NCBI RefSeq assembly: GCF_022179285.1
Contig: NZ_BPQO01000002.1
Location: forward strand, 248,001 to 312,000
Direction of reading: 5' to 3'
Length of the DNA stretch: 64,000 nt
From: Methylobacterium hispanicum
Lineage (GTDB): Bacteria; Pseudomonadota; Alphaproteobacteria; Rhizobiales; Beijerinckiaceae
Below the pieces are notes generated by a model. That model did not search any database. It was not told the DNA's origin and saw nothing but the letters and a program-made list of their open reading frames with translations. Position numbers and translations under genes: made by a program. Shown piece by piece: positions 8,179-16,864 of this stretch. Position 1 is the first letter of the stretch; the number at the start of each line of letters is the position of its first letter.

Positions 8179-9026
8179 TGCCGCGGCCCCTCCGCCTTAC
8201 GACGTTGATCGCGCTCGCCTCGGCGCTCGGCGCCTGCTCGACCTCGCAGGGGGCTCCGGCCCCCGTCGCGGAAGCCCGGCCGCAGATCACCCCGGAGGTC
8301 TTGCGCCGGTACGCCGCCGTCACGGACGAACCCTTCCCGGTCGAGGCGGTCGACCCGCGCGACCTCAAGGCTCGCAACGTCCGCCAGTTGGTCGACTACC
8401 CGTCGAAGGAGCCGCCCGGCACCCTCGTCGTCGATCCATACAAACGCTTTCTCTTCCTCGTCATGGAGGGCGGCAAGGCGATGCGCTACGCGGTCGGGGT
8501 GGGCAAGGCCGGCTTCGAGTTCACCGGCGAGGCGACCGTCGCCCGCAAGGCGTCCTGGCCACGCTGGACGCCGACGCCTGACATGCTCCGGCGTGATCCG
8601 GAGCGGAACGGGCGCTGGGCCGGCGGCATGCCGGGCGGCGACAGGAACCCGCTCGGGGCCCGGGCGCTCTACCTGTTCAAGGACGGCAAGGACACGCTGT
8701 ACCGCATCCACGGCACGACGGAGCCGTGGAGCATCGGCGAGGCGGTGTCCTCGGGATGCATCCGCATGCTGAACCAGGACGTGATCGACCTGCACCGGCG
8801 CGTCCCCACCGGCACGAAGGTGGTGGTGCTCGGGGCCCGAGGCACCGTCCACGCCCCACGGCCAAAAGCGCCGGAGACGACGGGCAGCCTCGGGAACGGC
8901 GCATCCTCCGAACCGAAGCCGGACGACGGCCTCGATCATGCGGGGCTAGACAACCTATCGCGCAGCGCGTCGGAAGCACCCGAGCCTCCGGCCTACGACA
9001 GGAAGGCGGACGATGACGGTCTTTAG
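8178..9026 (+). CDS. L,D-transpeptidase (YkuD family), probable lipoprotein
   Basis: Forms 3-3 peptidoglycan cross-links or anchors proteins to peptidoglycan. The 282-residue protein begins with a lipoprotein-type signal (ASALGACSTSQG, lipobox LGAC). The catalytic domain spans about 80-225, with the family signature HGTTEPWSIGEAVSSGCIRM giving catalytic His and Cys. The C-terminal 60 residues are low-complexity and acidic. The ATG overlaps the preceding stop. A catalytic-thiol cell-wall enzyme next to dsbD and a DsbA-like protein suggests that its cysteine is kept reduced by this pathway, as is known for L,D-transpeptidases served by DsbA/DsbD relatives. Confidence 0.88.
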   Translation: MPRPLRLTTLIALASALGACSTSQGAPAPVAEARPQITPEVLRRYAAVTDEPFPVEAVDPRDLKARNVRQLVDYPSKEPPGTLVVDPYKRFLFLVMEGGKAMRYAVGVGKAGFEFTGEATVARKASWPRWTPTPDMLRRDPERNGRWAGGMPGGDRNPLGARALYLFKDGKDTLYRIHGTTEPWSIGEAVSSGCIRMLNQDVIDLHRRVPTGTKVVVLGARGTVHAPRPKAPETTGSLGNGASSEPKPDDGLDHAGLDNLSRSASEAPEPPAYDRKADDDGL

Positions 9027-9474
9027 CAGCCTGATGATCGCGGTCGTTCTTGCGACCCTGGGCTTAGGGGAGGCCCATGCCGGCTCGGAGGCGCCGGCCG
9101 GGTACTATGCCGACCAGAAGGTGGTCTACCATAACGACGGCGGCCCCGACGGAGCCACCTACTTCAAGCGCCTGCTCGGCAACCTGCGCAACCACATCGA
9201 GGCCGTGGGCAAGTCTCACGTCGAGATCCGCGTGGTAAGCCACGGCGACGGGGTCGCGCTCTTCCAGTCGGCCGCAAGCGACAGGGAGGTCGCCGCCCGC
9301 ATCGATGCGCTCAAGGGAATGGGCGTTCGGTTCCTCGTCTGCGCCTATACCCTGCGCGAGCGGAAGATTGACCGTGGAACGCTCTACGGCGTTACCGAGG
9401 ACGACGTCGTGCCGAGCGGCGCCGCCGAACTGGCGCGGCTGCAGGGCATGGGGTTCGCCTACATCCATCCCTGA
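9013..9474 (+). CDS. DsrE-family sulfur-carrier-like protein, exported
   Basis: The 153-residue protein has a signal peptide (about 1-23, ending AHAGS) and a DsrE/DsrF-like fold (YHNDGG start, IEIRVV-type strand, FLVCAYTLRER with a single cysteine near residue 117). In this fold the cysteine at that place can carry persulfide. Periplasmic DsrE-like proteins are often found with sulfur-oxidation and thiol-redox genes, as here. It overlaps the L,D-transpeptidase gene by 14 bases, so it is the last gene of the dsbD operon. Its exact substrate is unknown. Confidence 0.75.
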   Translation: MTVFSSLMIAVVLATLGLGEAHAGSEAPAGYYADQKVVYHNDGGPDGATYFKRLLGNLRNHIEAVGKSHVEIRVVSHGDGVALFQSAASDREVAARIDALKGMGVRFLVCAYTLRERKIDRGTLYGVTEDDVVPSGAAELARLQGMGFAYIHP

Positions 9475-9613
9475 GCTGGTCGAACGGGGGAAGATGATCC
9501 TCCCGTCGGCATCGACGCCACGCCATCGATGGCGTCCGCCCAAAGGCCAAGGCTTCTGTGCGCCATCGCACCCCCGCAGCGCATCCCAATCCAGGCCGTC
9601 GGTTTCACGCTTG

Positions 9614-9658
9614 CCATTACATTAGATGATGCTAAATAAGAGTCATCTAATGTAATGG
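9614..9658. promoter_or_regulatory. 16-bp perfect palindrome, probable BigR operator of the sulfur-transport operon
   Basis: CCATTACATTAGATGA at 9614-9629 is repeated as its exact reverse complement at 9643-9658, with a 13-base spacer containing CTAAATAAG. It lies 70 bases before the first gene of the operon. The ATTAGA-N5-CTAAATAAG core matches the region upstream of bigR at 3306-3325. The AT-rich core could overlap the promoter -10 element, so binding would block transcription. Confidence 0.65.
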
Positions 9659-9727
9659 TTTGGCAGGGGAGGACGTCTCTTGCAGCCAGCCGGGCATCCC
9701 CCGGACCACCGCCTGGGAGCGACCACC

Positions 9728-10153
9728 ATGGATGGCTTCACGCCTGTCAGCGCCCTCGCCGGCGGTGCCTTGATCGGCACCTCCGCGGCCTTGTTCCTGC
9801 TCCTCAACGGACGGATCGCCGGCATCAGCGGCATTCTCGGCGGCCTCCTAACCCCGCCGCCTCGCGAGACCGGCTGGCGCGCCGCCTTCGTGGCAGGACT
9901 CGTCCTGGCGCCGTTCGCCTACGCCGGCCTGGGTGGCAGCCTGCCGCCGGTGACGGTGGATGCCTCGTTCCCGCTGCTCGCCGTCGCCGGCCTGCTGGTC
10001 GGGTTCGGATCGCGCCTCGGTGCCGGCTGCACGAGCGGCCACGGGGTCTGCGGCATCGGCCGTGGCTCGCCCCGCTCCGTGGTCGCCACCGGCACCTTCA
10101 TGGCCGTCGCCATCCTAACCGTCCTCGTCGTGCGCCATCTCGTCGGAGCCTGA
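9728..10153 (+). CDS. YeeE/YedE-family sulfur transporter, first half (PmpA-like)
   Basis: A 141-residue membrane protein with about four helices. It has the family signature [15 protein letters not shown], whose cysteines are thought to pass thiosulfate or another sulfur compound. The start at 9728 is preceded by GGGAG; a longer reading adds 16 residues without a membrane leader. It is paired with a second YeeE/YedE protein 3 bases downstream, as in the two-gene PmpA/PmpB arrangement, where the halves together make one channel. The upstream palindrome and the downstream persulfide enzymes place it in a BigR-type regulon. Confidence 0.85.
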   Translation: MDGFTPVSALAGGALIGTSAALFLLLNGRIAGISGILGGLLTPPPRETGWRAAFVAGLVLAPFAYAGLGGSLPPVTVDASFPLLAVAGLLVGFGSRLGAGCTSGHGVCGIGRGSPRSVVATGTFMAVAILTVLVVRHLVGA

Positions 10154-10156
10154 GCC

Positions 10157-10603
10157 ATGGCTAAGACCGCCTCCGCCTTCGCCGTCGGCCTCCTGTTCGG
10201 CCTCGGCCTCCTCGTCTCCGGTATGGCCGATCCGGCCAAGGTCCTTGCCTTCCTCGACGTGACCGGGCGCTGGGACCCGAGCCTCGCCTTCGTAATGGCT
10301 GGCGCCGTCGCGGTCTCGGCGACGGGCTATCTCGTGGCGCGGCGCCGTGGGCGGCCGTTGCTCGCCTCCCGGCTTGAGATCCCGAACCGGCGCGACCTCG
10401 ACCCGCGCCTGATCGCCGGCGCCGCGGTGTTCGGTATCGGCTGGGGCCTCGTCGGCCTGTGCCCGGGGCCCGCGCTCACCCTGCTGACGGTAGCACCGGC
10501 GCAGGCGGTGACCTTCGTCGTCGCCATGGTCGTCGGGATGCTGGCGTTTCGCCTTCTCCCGGCGGCAGCCCCGAAGCCGGAGGTCCAGGGAGCCGACGCA
10601 TGA
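10157..10603 (+). CDS. YeeE/YedE-family sulfur transporter, second half (PmpB-like)
   Basis: A 148-residue membrane protein with about four helices. Its signature GWGLVGLCPGPAL contains the conserved cysteine of the second YeeE/YedE repeat. It follows the PmpA-like gene after 3 bases, and its stop overlaps the next start (ATGA). It is predicted to form the import channel together with the preceding protein. The substrate is probably thiosulfate or a related sulfane-sulfur compound, by family knowledge. Confidence 0.85.
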   Translation: MAKTASAFAVGLLFGLGLLVSGMADPAKVLAFLDVTGRWDPSLAFVMAGAVAVSATGYLVARRRGRPLLASRLEIPNRRDLDPRLIAGAAVFGIGWGLVGLCPGPALTLLTVAPAQAVTFVVAMVVGMLAFRLLPAAAPKPEVQGADA

Positions 10604-11409
10604 CGCCCGGCCTGCTGACATCCGGCCTAGCCGCCGGCTCGGGCGGGGTCGTCGGCGTGATCCTCGGTCTCGTCGGCGGGGGTGGCTCGATCCTGGCCGT
10701 CCCGCTCCTGACCTACGTCGTCGGCGTGTCCTCGCCACATGTGGCGATCGGCACCAGCGCCTTGGCGGTCTCGGTCAGCGCGGCCGGCAACCTCGTCCCG
10801 CAATGGCGGGCTGGGAACGTGAAGTGGCGATGCGCGGCGGCGTTCTCGGTCGCCGGCGTCCTCGGCGCGCTGGCCGGCTCGGTCGCTGCGAAGGCGGTCG
10901 ACGGGCAGAGCCTCCTGGCCCTGTTCGGGATCGTGATGCTGGTGGTCGGGAGCCTGATGCTGCGCAAGCGGCGCGGCGACGGCGACCCGGAGGTGCGCCT
11001 GACCAAGGCCAACGCCCCGGTACTCCTGCCCTGGCTGCTCGGCATCGGGTTCGCGGTCGGCCTGTTCTCCGGCTTCTTCGGCATCGGCGGGGGATTCCTC
11101 ATCGTGCCGGGCCTGATGCTGGCGACGTCTATGCCGCTGACGATGGCCATCGGCACCTCGCTTGTGGCGGTCAGCGCCTTCGGGGCGGCGACCGCGGCGA
11201 GCTACGCCGCCTCCGGCCTGATCGACTGGCCGTTGGCCGGGCTGTTCATCTCGGGGGGCGTGCTCGGCGGCCTCGCCGGCACGCGCCTCGGCCAGCGGCT
11301 CGCCGGGCGCAAGCGCGCCCTGACCGTCACCTTCGCCGGCCTCGTCATCCTGGTCGGTCTCTACGTCGTCGCCCGCGGGGCCCTGCCGCTCCTCGGCTCC
11401 AACACCTGA
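10600..11409 (+). CDS. TauE/SafE-family anion exporter
   Basis: A 269-residue integral membrane protein with about eight helices and two internal repeats, each starting with the GxxxGxxxGxGGG-like element (LGLVGGGGSILAVPLL near residue 25 and FGIGGGFLIVPGL near 160). TauE/SafE proteins move sulfonates, sulfite or related anions. It overlaps the preceding gene by four bases and is followed by a persulfide-dioxygenase-like gene. Export of the sulfite or thiosulfate made by those enzymes is the likely role; substrate and direction are inference. Confidence 0.85.
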   Translation: MTPGLLTSGLAAGSGGVVGVILGLVGGGGSILAVPLLTYVVGVSSPHVAIGTSALAVSVSAAGNLVPQWRAGNVKWRCAAAFSVAGVLGALAGSVAAKAVDGQSLLALFGIVMLVVGSLMLRKRRGDGDPEVRLTKANAPVLLPWLLGIGFAVGLFSGFFGIGGGFLIVPGLMLATSMPLTMAIGTSLVAVSAFGAATAASYAASGLIDWPLAGLFISGGVLGGLAGTRLGQRLAGRKRALTVTFAGLVILVGLYVVARGALPLLGSNT

Positions 11410-11430
11410 ACCTGGAAAAGGAGGCGTTTC

Positions 11431-12342
11431 ATGTCGGACCAGACCATTGAAGCCCTGCGCGGGCATCCCATCGTGACCGGCTTCCATGACGAGCCGACCG
11501 GCAGCATCCAGTACGTCGTCGCCGATCCCGGGACGAAGCGCTGCGCCATCATCGACCCGGTGCTCGACTTTGACCCGAAATCCGGCGCGACCGCCACCCG
11601 GTCCGCCGACGCCCTGCTCGCCCACATCGAGCGCGAAGGCTACGAACTGGAGTGGATCCTCGACACCCACCCGCACGCCGACCACTTTTCGGCGGCCGGC
11701 TACCTGCACGACAAGACCGGCGTCCCGACCGCCGTAGGCGAGAAGGTCGTCGACGTGCAGCGGCTCTGGAAAGGGCTCTACAACCTGCCCGACACGTTCC
11801 GGACGGACGGTTCGCAGTGGGACCGGCTGTTCGCTGACGGCGAGCGCTTCCGGATCGGCGACCTCGACGTCGAGGTGCTGTTCACGCCGGGCCACACCCT
11901 GGCCTCCATCGCCTATCGGGTCGGCGACGCCGCCTTCATCCACGACACGCTGTTCATGCCCGACAGCGGCTCGGCGCGGGCCGACTTTCCGGGCGGCAGC
12001 GCGCACGCGCTCTGGCACAGCATTCAGCGCATCATGGCGCTGCCGGACAAGACGCGGCTGTTCACCGGGCACGATTACCGCCCGGACGGGCGCGAGGCGG
12101 CCTGGGAGAGCACGGTGGCCCGGCAGCGGGCCGAAAACCCGCACCTCGTCGAGACCCCGACCGAGGAGGCGTTCGTCCGCATGCGCGAGGCACGCGACCG
12201 CGAACTGCCGATGCCCAAGCTCATCCTGCATTCCCTGCAGGTGAACATCCGAGGCGGCCGCCTGCCCGAGCCCGAGACGAACGGCAGGCGTTACCTGAAG
12301 ATTCCGCTGGACGCCCTCGACGGCGCGGCCTGGGGCGAGTGA
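11431..12342 (+). CDS. Metallo-beta-lactamase-fold hydrolase, Blh/persulfide dioxygenase-like
   Basis: The 303-residue protein has a complete MBL metal site: THPHADH (HxHxDH) near residues 76-82, the GHT histidine near 152 and GHDY near 214. Proteins of this type next to bigR in Agrobacterium and Xylella are called Blh. They belong to the glyoxalase-II-like group that includes persulfide dioxygenases, which oxidise glutathione persulfide to sulfite. RBS AAAGGAGG precedes the start. It lies between a TauE/SafE exporter and a rhodanese, the usual sulfide-detoxification neighbourhood. Confidence 0.85.
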   Translation: MSDQTIEALRGHPIVTGFHDEPTGSIQYVVADPGTKRCAIIDPVLDFDPKSGATATRSADALLAHIEREGYELEWILDTHPHADHFSAAGYLHDKTGVPTAVGEKVVDVQRLWKGLYNLPDTFRTDGSQWDRLFADGERFRIGDLDVEVLFTPGHTLASIAYRVGDAAFIHDTLFMPDSGSARADFPGGSAHALWHSIQRIMALPDKTRLFTGHDYRPDGREAAWESTVARQRAENPHLVETPTEEAFVRMREARDRELPMPKLILHSLQVNIRGGRLPEPETNGRRYLKIPLDALDGAAWGE

Positions 12343-12353
12343 CGGAGGAAGCT

Positions 12354-12737
12354 ATGACCATGAGAAGCGCAAAGGATTTGGTGGCGGAAGCCAACCGCGA
12401 GGTTGAGACCCTGTCGGCCGAGGAGGCGCTCGCACGCCTCGGCCAGCCCGACACGATGCTCGTCGATGTGCGCGAAGGCGAGGAATTGGCCAAGACCGGC
12501 AGGATCGCCGGCGCGGTCCATGTGCCGCGGGGCTTCCTAGAGTTCCAGGCCGATCCGGAGAGCCCGACCCATAAGGCCGAGCTCGGCGGCAGGCGCCTGG
12601 TTCTCTACTGCGGCTCCGGCAACCGCTCGGCCCTTGCCGCCAAGGCGCTCAACGACATGGGCCTCGGGCCGGTCGCCCATGTAGCCGGGGGCTTCCCGGC
12701 ACTGGAGAAAGCGGGGGCGACGGTCGAACCGGCCTAG
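12354..12737 (+). CDS. Rhodanese-domain sulfurtransferase
   Basis: A single-domain rhodanese of about 127 residues. The active-site loop YCGSGNRS gives the catalytic cysteine near residue 85, and VDVREGEEL is the family's N-terminal signature. The ATG at 12354 has GGAGG 5 bases upstream; ATG at 12360 is an alternative, and a GTG overlapping the previous stop is less likely. It probably transfers sulfane sulfur between thiosulfate, sulfite and glutathione in step with the MBL protein encoded upstream. It is the last gene of the palindrome-controlled operon. Confidence 0.85.
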   Translation: MTMRSAKDLVAEANREVETLSAEEALARLGQPDTMLVDVREGEELAKTGRIAGAVHVPRGFLEFQADPESPTHKAELGGRRLVLYCGSGNRSALAAKALNDMGLGPVAHVAGGFPALEKAGATVEPA

Positions 12738-12849
12738 GAGCGGCTTACCTCGTCGATTGCCACTACGAGCGGAAGGAGCGGGAGTCGGAACGGCTGCAGG
12801 CGATGGCCGCCGATATCGGGGGCGCGAGGCGCTGACGCCGGGCGTCGGC

Positions 12850-13620
12850 TCAGTTCGCCCCCTCGTCGGGGATGCTGAGGAGGTGACCGCACGCCTTGCA
12901 GTGGACGGCATCCGGCTCGTGCCGCTGCAACCCGCAGGCGGTGCAGGGATAGCGCACCTTATAGGGGCGGAACACCACCTGCGCGAGGCGGAAGAACAGC
13001 GTCACGCCGCAGATCATCACGAAGACCGACAGCAGCCGACCCGTCGTCCCGGGCAATGTGATGTCGCCGTAGCCGGTCGTCGTGAGCGACGTCACCGTGA
13101 AATAAAGGGCATCGACGGGCGTGCGGATCGCTGGGTTGCCGCCGTGTTGGGTGGCGTAGACTATGCCCGTCATGACGAACACGAACACCACCAGGTTCGT
13201 GGCCGCCAGGATCGCGTCCTCGTTGCGGCGGAACAGGTCGCTGTCCTGCCGCAGCCGCTCCAGCAGGTGGTAGGTGCGCAGCAGGCGCAGCGTCCGCAGG
13301 ATGCGAAGGAAGCCGACGCCCTCGACGACCACCGGCGCGACGAACGAGGCCACCGCCACGAGGTCCGTCCAGGTGCTCAGGTGCCGGAACTCGCGCAGCG
13401 GCGCGCGGCTGATGAGGAGGCGGGCGGCGAAATCGGCCAGGACGCAGGCGCCCACCGCCAGGTCGCAGGCGACGATCCACGGCGACAGCGGCAGGAACGA
13501 GGTGACGACGACGAAGGCGATGGTCGCCACGTCGAATACGAGCAGGGCGTAGCGGAAGCGGTGCGCTCCCGGCGTGTCGCCTTCGTACAGTTCGCGCAGC
13601 GTCGCTTTGGGTGATGTCAT
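12850..13620 (-). CDS. Voltage-gated-type potassium channel with C-terminal zinc ribbon
   Basis: The 256-residue membrane protein looks like a six-helix Kv channel subunit. S1-S3 hydrophobic segments lie in the first 100 residues. An arginine-rich S4 (RILRTLRLLRTYHLLERLR) follows near 105-123. The selectivity filter TTTGYGDI is near 185, followed by S6. After S6 it carries CTACG and CKACG, two paired-cysteine knuckles spaced as a rubredoxin-type zinc ribbon, unusual for a channel tail. It would form tetramers in the inner membrane. It is downstream of and convergent with the rhodanese operon and shares its strand with the adjacent nhaA. Confidence 0.85.
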   Translation of the reverse strand: MTSPKATLRELYEGDTPGAHRFRYALLVFDVATIAFVVVTSFLPLSPWIVACDLAVGACVLADFAARLLISRAPLREFRHLSTWTDLVAVASFVAPVVVEGVGFLRILRTLRLLRTYHLLERLRQDSDLFRRNEDAILAATNLVVFVFVMTGIVYATQHGGNPAIRTPVDALYFTVTSLTTTGYGDITLPGTTGRLLSVFVMICGVTLFFRLAQVVFRPYKVRYPCTACGLQRHEPDAVHCKACGHLLSIPDEGAN

Positions 13621-13668
13621 CGGGGTCGAGGCGCGAACTTTGAAGGTGGGAGTCCTGCGTAGGCCGGT

Positions 13669-14877
13669 TCAGTGCCGGGACGGATGGGCCGGGGCGAACC
13701 ACAGCACCAGCGCCCCGGCGGCCATGCACGCCAGCGAGCCGATCAGCACGCCGACCTTGGTCTCGGCCTCCAGGGCCGGGGCGTTCGCGAAGGCGAGCAG
13801 GCCGATGAACAGGCTCATGGTGAAGCCGACGCCGCAGAGGAGCGAGACGCCGTAGACCTGCGGCCAGGTCGCGTGCGCCGGCCGCTGCGCCAACCCGAGC
13901 CTCACCGCGGCGAGGACGAGGCCGAACACGCCGACCTGCTTGCCGACGAACAGGCCGAGGGCCACGCCGAGCGTCACCGGGTCGAGCAGCATGCGTGGTG
14001 TGATCCCGGCGAGCGACACGCCCGCGTTGGCGAAGCCGAAGACGGGCAGGATGAGGTAGGCTGACCAGGGATGGACCGCGTGCTCTAGGATGTGCAGCGG
14101 CGAAGTTGGGTCGTCCGGCTTGCCGACGCTTAGCCGCAACGGGACCGTCAGTGCCAGCAGCACGCCCGCGATGGTCGCGTGGACGCCCGACCTGAGCACG
14201 AATACCCACAGCACCACGCCGAGCAACAGGTACGGCCAGAGGCGGGCCACGCCGGCCTTGTTCATCCCGTAGAGGACCGCGAGCGTGAGGGCCGCGCCAC
14301 CGAGCATCGGAAGCGACAGGTCGGCGGTGTAGAACGCCGCGATGATGAGGACGGCGCCCAGGTCGTCGATGATGGCGAGCGCCGTCAGGAAGACCTTGAG
14401 GGAAACCGGCACCCGGGAGCCGAGCAGCGCCAGCACGCCCAGGGCGAAGGCGATGTCGGTGGCGGCGGGGATGGCCCAGCCCCGCAGGGTCTCGGGCGAA
14501 TTCCAGTTCACGGCGGCGTAGACCAGGGCCGGGGCCGCCATGCCGCCGAGCGCGGCCAGCCCGGGCAGGACGCGGTCGGGCCAAGTGCGCAGGCGCCCGT
14601 CGAGCACCTCGCGCTTGATCTCCAGTCCGACGAGCAAGAAGAACACCGCCATCAGCGCGTCGTTGATCCAGTGCAGCACCGAGAGCGGGCCGACGTAGGC
14701 CTTCAGCGCGGCGAAGTAGGTGTCCGCCAGCGACGAGTTGGCGATCACCAGGGCGAGCGCGGCGCTCGCCATCAGGACGAGGCCGCCGCCGGCATCGCCG
14801 GTCAGGACGTTGCGCAGGGCCGACAGGGGACGGCGGCGAGGCCGCAGAACGATGTGCGAAGGCGACGCCACGGGCAC
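13669..14877 (-). CDS. nhaA: Na+/H+ antiporter NhaA (copy 1)
   Basis: A 402-residue NhaA-type antiporter exchanging Na+ or Li+ for H+. The motifs are complete: [26 protein letters not shown] and [13 protein letters not shown], the last with the paired aspartates of the ion site. The start is taken as GTG at 14877 ([10 protein letters not shown]), because the second copy at 17877 has the same GTG-CCC-GTG start and the two align without gaps from there. CGGAGACC precedes it. A longer open frame upstream covers the structured leader and is not likely coding. This copy and copy 2 are about 90 percent identical by eye and point in opposite directions around a SulP transporter. Confidence 0.93.
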   Translation of the reverse strand: MPVASPSHIVLRPRRRPLSALRNVLTGDAGGGLVLMASAALALVIANSSLADTYFAALKAYVGPLSVLHWINDALMAVFFLLVGLEIKREVLDGRLRTWPDRVLPGLAALGGMAAPALVYAAVNWNSPETLRGWAIPAATDIAFALGVLALLGSRVPVSLKVFLTALAIIDDLGAVLIIAAFYTADLSLPMLGGAALTLAVLYGMNKAGVARLWPYLLLGVVLWVFVLRSGVHATIAGVLLALTVPLRLSVGKPDDPTSPLHILEHAVHPWSAYLILPVFGFANAGVSLAGITPRMLLDPVTLGVALGLFVGKQVGVFGLVLAAVRLGLAQRPAHATWPQVYGVSLLCGVGFTMSLFIGLLAFANAPALEAETKVGVLIGSLACMAAGALVLWFAPAHPSRH

Positions 14878-14985
14878 GGGTCTCCGGCGCTGGCGGCCCG
14901 ACCAGCGCTCGTCCTGCCGGCCCGACCGACGGACCGCGCACCCTGCGCGGGCTATCGCATCGAAGCGGGATAGGGACAACCCGTC
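14878..14985 (-). ncRNA. Structured nhaA 5' leader, candidate cation riboswitch (copy 1)
   Basis: Just before the GTG start the transcript can fold into a 7-bp hairpin GCGCTGG/CCAGCGC with an 8-base loop (DNA 14887-14908). An upstream hairpin GGTCCG/CGGGCC has a TCGGT loop. In copy 2 the second stem reads GGTCCG/CGGACC, so the difference keeps pairing (G-U to A-U). Alphaproteobacterial nhaA genes are known to carry nhaA-I/nhaA-II motif RNAs; membership here is inference. Confidence 0.5.
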
Positions 14986-15121
14986 CCGCTTCGGATCCCC
15001 AGGAGAGGGACGCCGGAACCCGCCATGGTGTCGTGAGAAGGGCGGCAGGTCACGCCCGAGCGGCCTCGGGTCGGGCGGTATGGGCACGGGTCATCGCCTG
15101 CGCCCATGCCTCTTCCTAGGT

Positions 15122-16606
15122 TCAGTGACCGGGGGCGGCCAGCGCAGCCCCCGGCTTGTCATGGGTGCCGAGCCGTTCGACCATCGTGGCCGTGGCCTCG
15201 TTCATGCCGATGACGTCGACTGGGATGCCGTGGTGCCGAAACTTGAGCACGACCCGGTCGAGCGCGTTGATGCTGGTGATGTCCCAGAAGTGCGCAGCCG
15301 TCAGGTCGAGCACGACGCCCCGGAGGTCCTCCTTGCGAAAGTCGAAGGCGGAGTGGAACGCCTCTGCGGTCGCGAAGAAGATCTGGCCGGTCACCTTGTA
15401 GGTGCGCACCGCACGGGCCTCGTCACGCGAGGACGCGACGCCGAAGAACTTGGTGACCTTGTGGGCGAAGAACAGGCCGCTGAGGATCACCCCGAACAGC
15501 ACGCCCTTGGCGAGGTCGTGGGTGGCCACGACGACCACGACGGTGCCGAGCATGACGAAGCTCGACGACTTCGGATGGGTCACCAGCGTGCGGAAGGACT
15601 TCCACTGGAAGGTGTTGATCGAGACCATGATCATGACCGCGACCAGCGCCGCCATGGGAATCTGCGCGACGTAGGGGCCGAGCACGACGATAAGGAACAA
15701 CAGGAACACGCCGGAGAACAGGGTCGAGAGCCGTTGCCGGCCGCCGGAGGAGACGTTGATCACCGACTGGCCGATCATGGCGCAGCCGGCCATGCCGCCG
15801 AGGAGCCCGGAGGCGATGTTGGCGACGCCCTGGCCGGTGCACTCGCGGTTCTTGTTCGAGGTCGTGTCGGTCATCTCGTCGACGATAGCCGCGGTCATCA
15901 GGCTTTCCAGGAGCCCGACCATGGTCAGCGTCAGCGACACCGGCAGGATGATGCGCAGGGTCTCCCAGGTGAACGGCACCTGCGGCAGGGCCACCCAGGG
16001 CAGCTCGCTCGGCAGCGCGCCCATGTCGCCGACCTTGTGGATGCCGAGGCCGAGGTACATCGAGACCCCGGTCAGCAGGACGATGGTGACCAACGGCGAG
16101 GGCACCGCCTTGGTGAGGTACGGCAGGCCGTAGATGATGCAGAGGCCGACCGCCGTCATCAGGTAGACGGTGGTGCCCTGGCCGATGAGTTCCGGCATCT
16201 GCGCCAGGAAGATCAGGATGGCCAGGGCGTTGACGAACCCGGTCACGACCGAGCGCGAGACGAACCGCATGAGGTTGCCGAGCTGGAGCGCGCCGGCGGC
16301 GATCTGGAGAAGGCCGGTGAGGATGGTGGCGGCGAACAGGTAGCCGACGCCATGGTCCTTCACGAGGCCGACCATCAGGAGCGCCATGGCGCCGGTCGCG
16401 GCGGAGATCATGGCGGGCCTGCCGCCCGCGAAGGCGGTGACGACGGCGATGCAGAAGGAGGCGTAGAGGCCGACCTTCGGATCGACGCCGGCGATGATGG
16501 AGAAGGCGATGGCCTCCGGGATGAGGGCGAGGGCCACGACGGCGCCCGCCAGCAACTCGCGCGTGACGTTCGGAGCCCACTCGCTCCGTAGGTGGACGAG
16601 ATCCAT
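15122..16606 (-). CDS. SulP-family inorganic anion transporter with STAS domain
   Basis: A 494-residue SulP (SLC26) permease. The membrane domain covers about 20-400 and has [19 protein letters not shown], the family entry motif, and the [14 protein letters not shown] segment. The C-terminal STAS domain spans about 395-480 ([19 protein letters not shown]). The ATG at 16606 ([10 protein letters not shown]) fits the family's start; the open frame extends 68 codons further with no family similarity. Substrates in the family are sulfate or bicarbonate. The flanking Na+/H+ antiporters would suit a sodium-coupled bicarbonate (BicA-type) carrier, but sulfate uptake is equally possible. Confidence 0.88.
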   Translation of the reverse strand: MDLVHLRSEWAPNVTRELLAGAVVALALIPEAIAFSIIAGVDPKVGLYASFCIAVVTAFAGGRPAMISAATGAMALLMVGLVKDHGVGYLFAATILTGLLQIAAGALQLGNLMRFVSRSVVTGFVNALAILIFLAQMPELIGQGTTVYLMTAVGLCIIYGLPYLTKAVPSPLVTIVLLTGVSMYLGLGIHKVGDMGALPSELPWVALPQVPFTWETLRIILPVSLTLTMVGLLESLMTAAIVDEMTDTTSNKNRECTGQGVANIASGLLGGMAGCAMIGQSVINVSSGGRQRLSTLFSGVFLLFLIVVLGPYVAQIPMAALVAVMIMVSINTFQWKSFRTLVTHPKSSSFVMLGTVVVVVATHDLAKGVLFGVILSGLFFAHKVTKFFGVASSRDEARAVRTYKVTGQIFFATAEAFHSAFDFRKEDLRGVVLDLTAAHFWDITSINALDRVVLKFRHHGIPVDVIGMNEATATMVERLGTHDKPGAALAAPGH

Positions 16607-16864
16607 TGTTGTGAAAGGCTTTCCTTGTCCCAGGCGCGTTCGGTACGTCGCATGGGGCGCGCAACAGGGCCGGTCGGCCTCCTCGGAGGTCCGCAACTCA
16701 GCACCACAATTTGCGTTGTCCGGCGGATCGGCGGCCGGAAGAGCCACCCGGGCTTTCACCGGGTCCGGTCTTGTGGGACGAACATAACCCGAGAGTTCGC
16801 TGCGGCGCAATACGGCAGGTACGTTCGATTGGCGACCTGGGCTTCGGAGGACTCTGGGTTCCCG

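Larger units (their letters stand above)
13669..14985 (-). repeat. Left arm of a ~1.3-kb inverted repeat (nhaA copy 1 plus leader)
   Basis: Protein and DNA of nhaA copy 1 and its roughly 105-base leader are repeated in inverted orientation at 17770-19077. Similarity begins near GGTTGT upstream of the leaders and runs through to near the stop codons. The two arms enclose about 2.8 kb (SulP gene, a small membrane protein and a hypothetical gene). Arm limits are approximate. Confidence 0.8.

Noticed and set aside
12740-12835. Plus-strand tail reading YLVDCHYERKERESERL up to a TGA at about 12835
   Set aside because: It looks protein-like and may be the end of a lost gene after the rhodanese, but no start codon or homologous domain can be shown.
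14878-15087. N-terminal extension of NhaA copy 1 upstream to ATG 15087
   Set aside because: The extension is Arg/Pro-rich, lacks similarity in the second copy, and covers the conserved RNA leader; GTG 14877 matches the paralogue.
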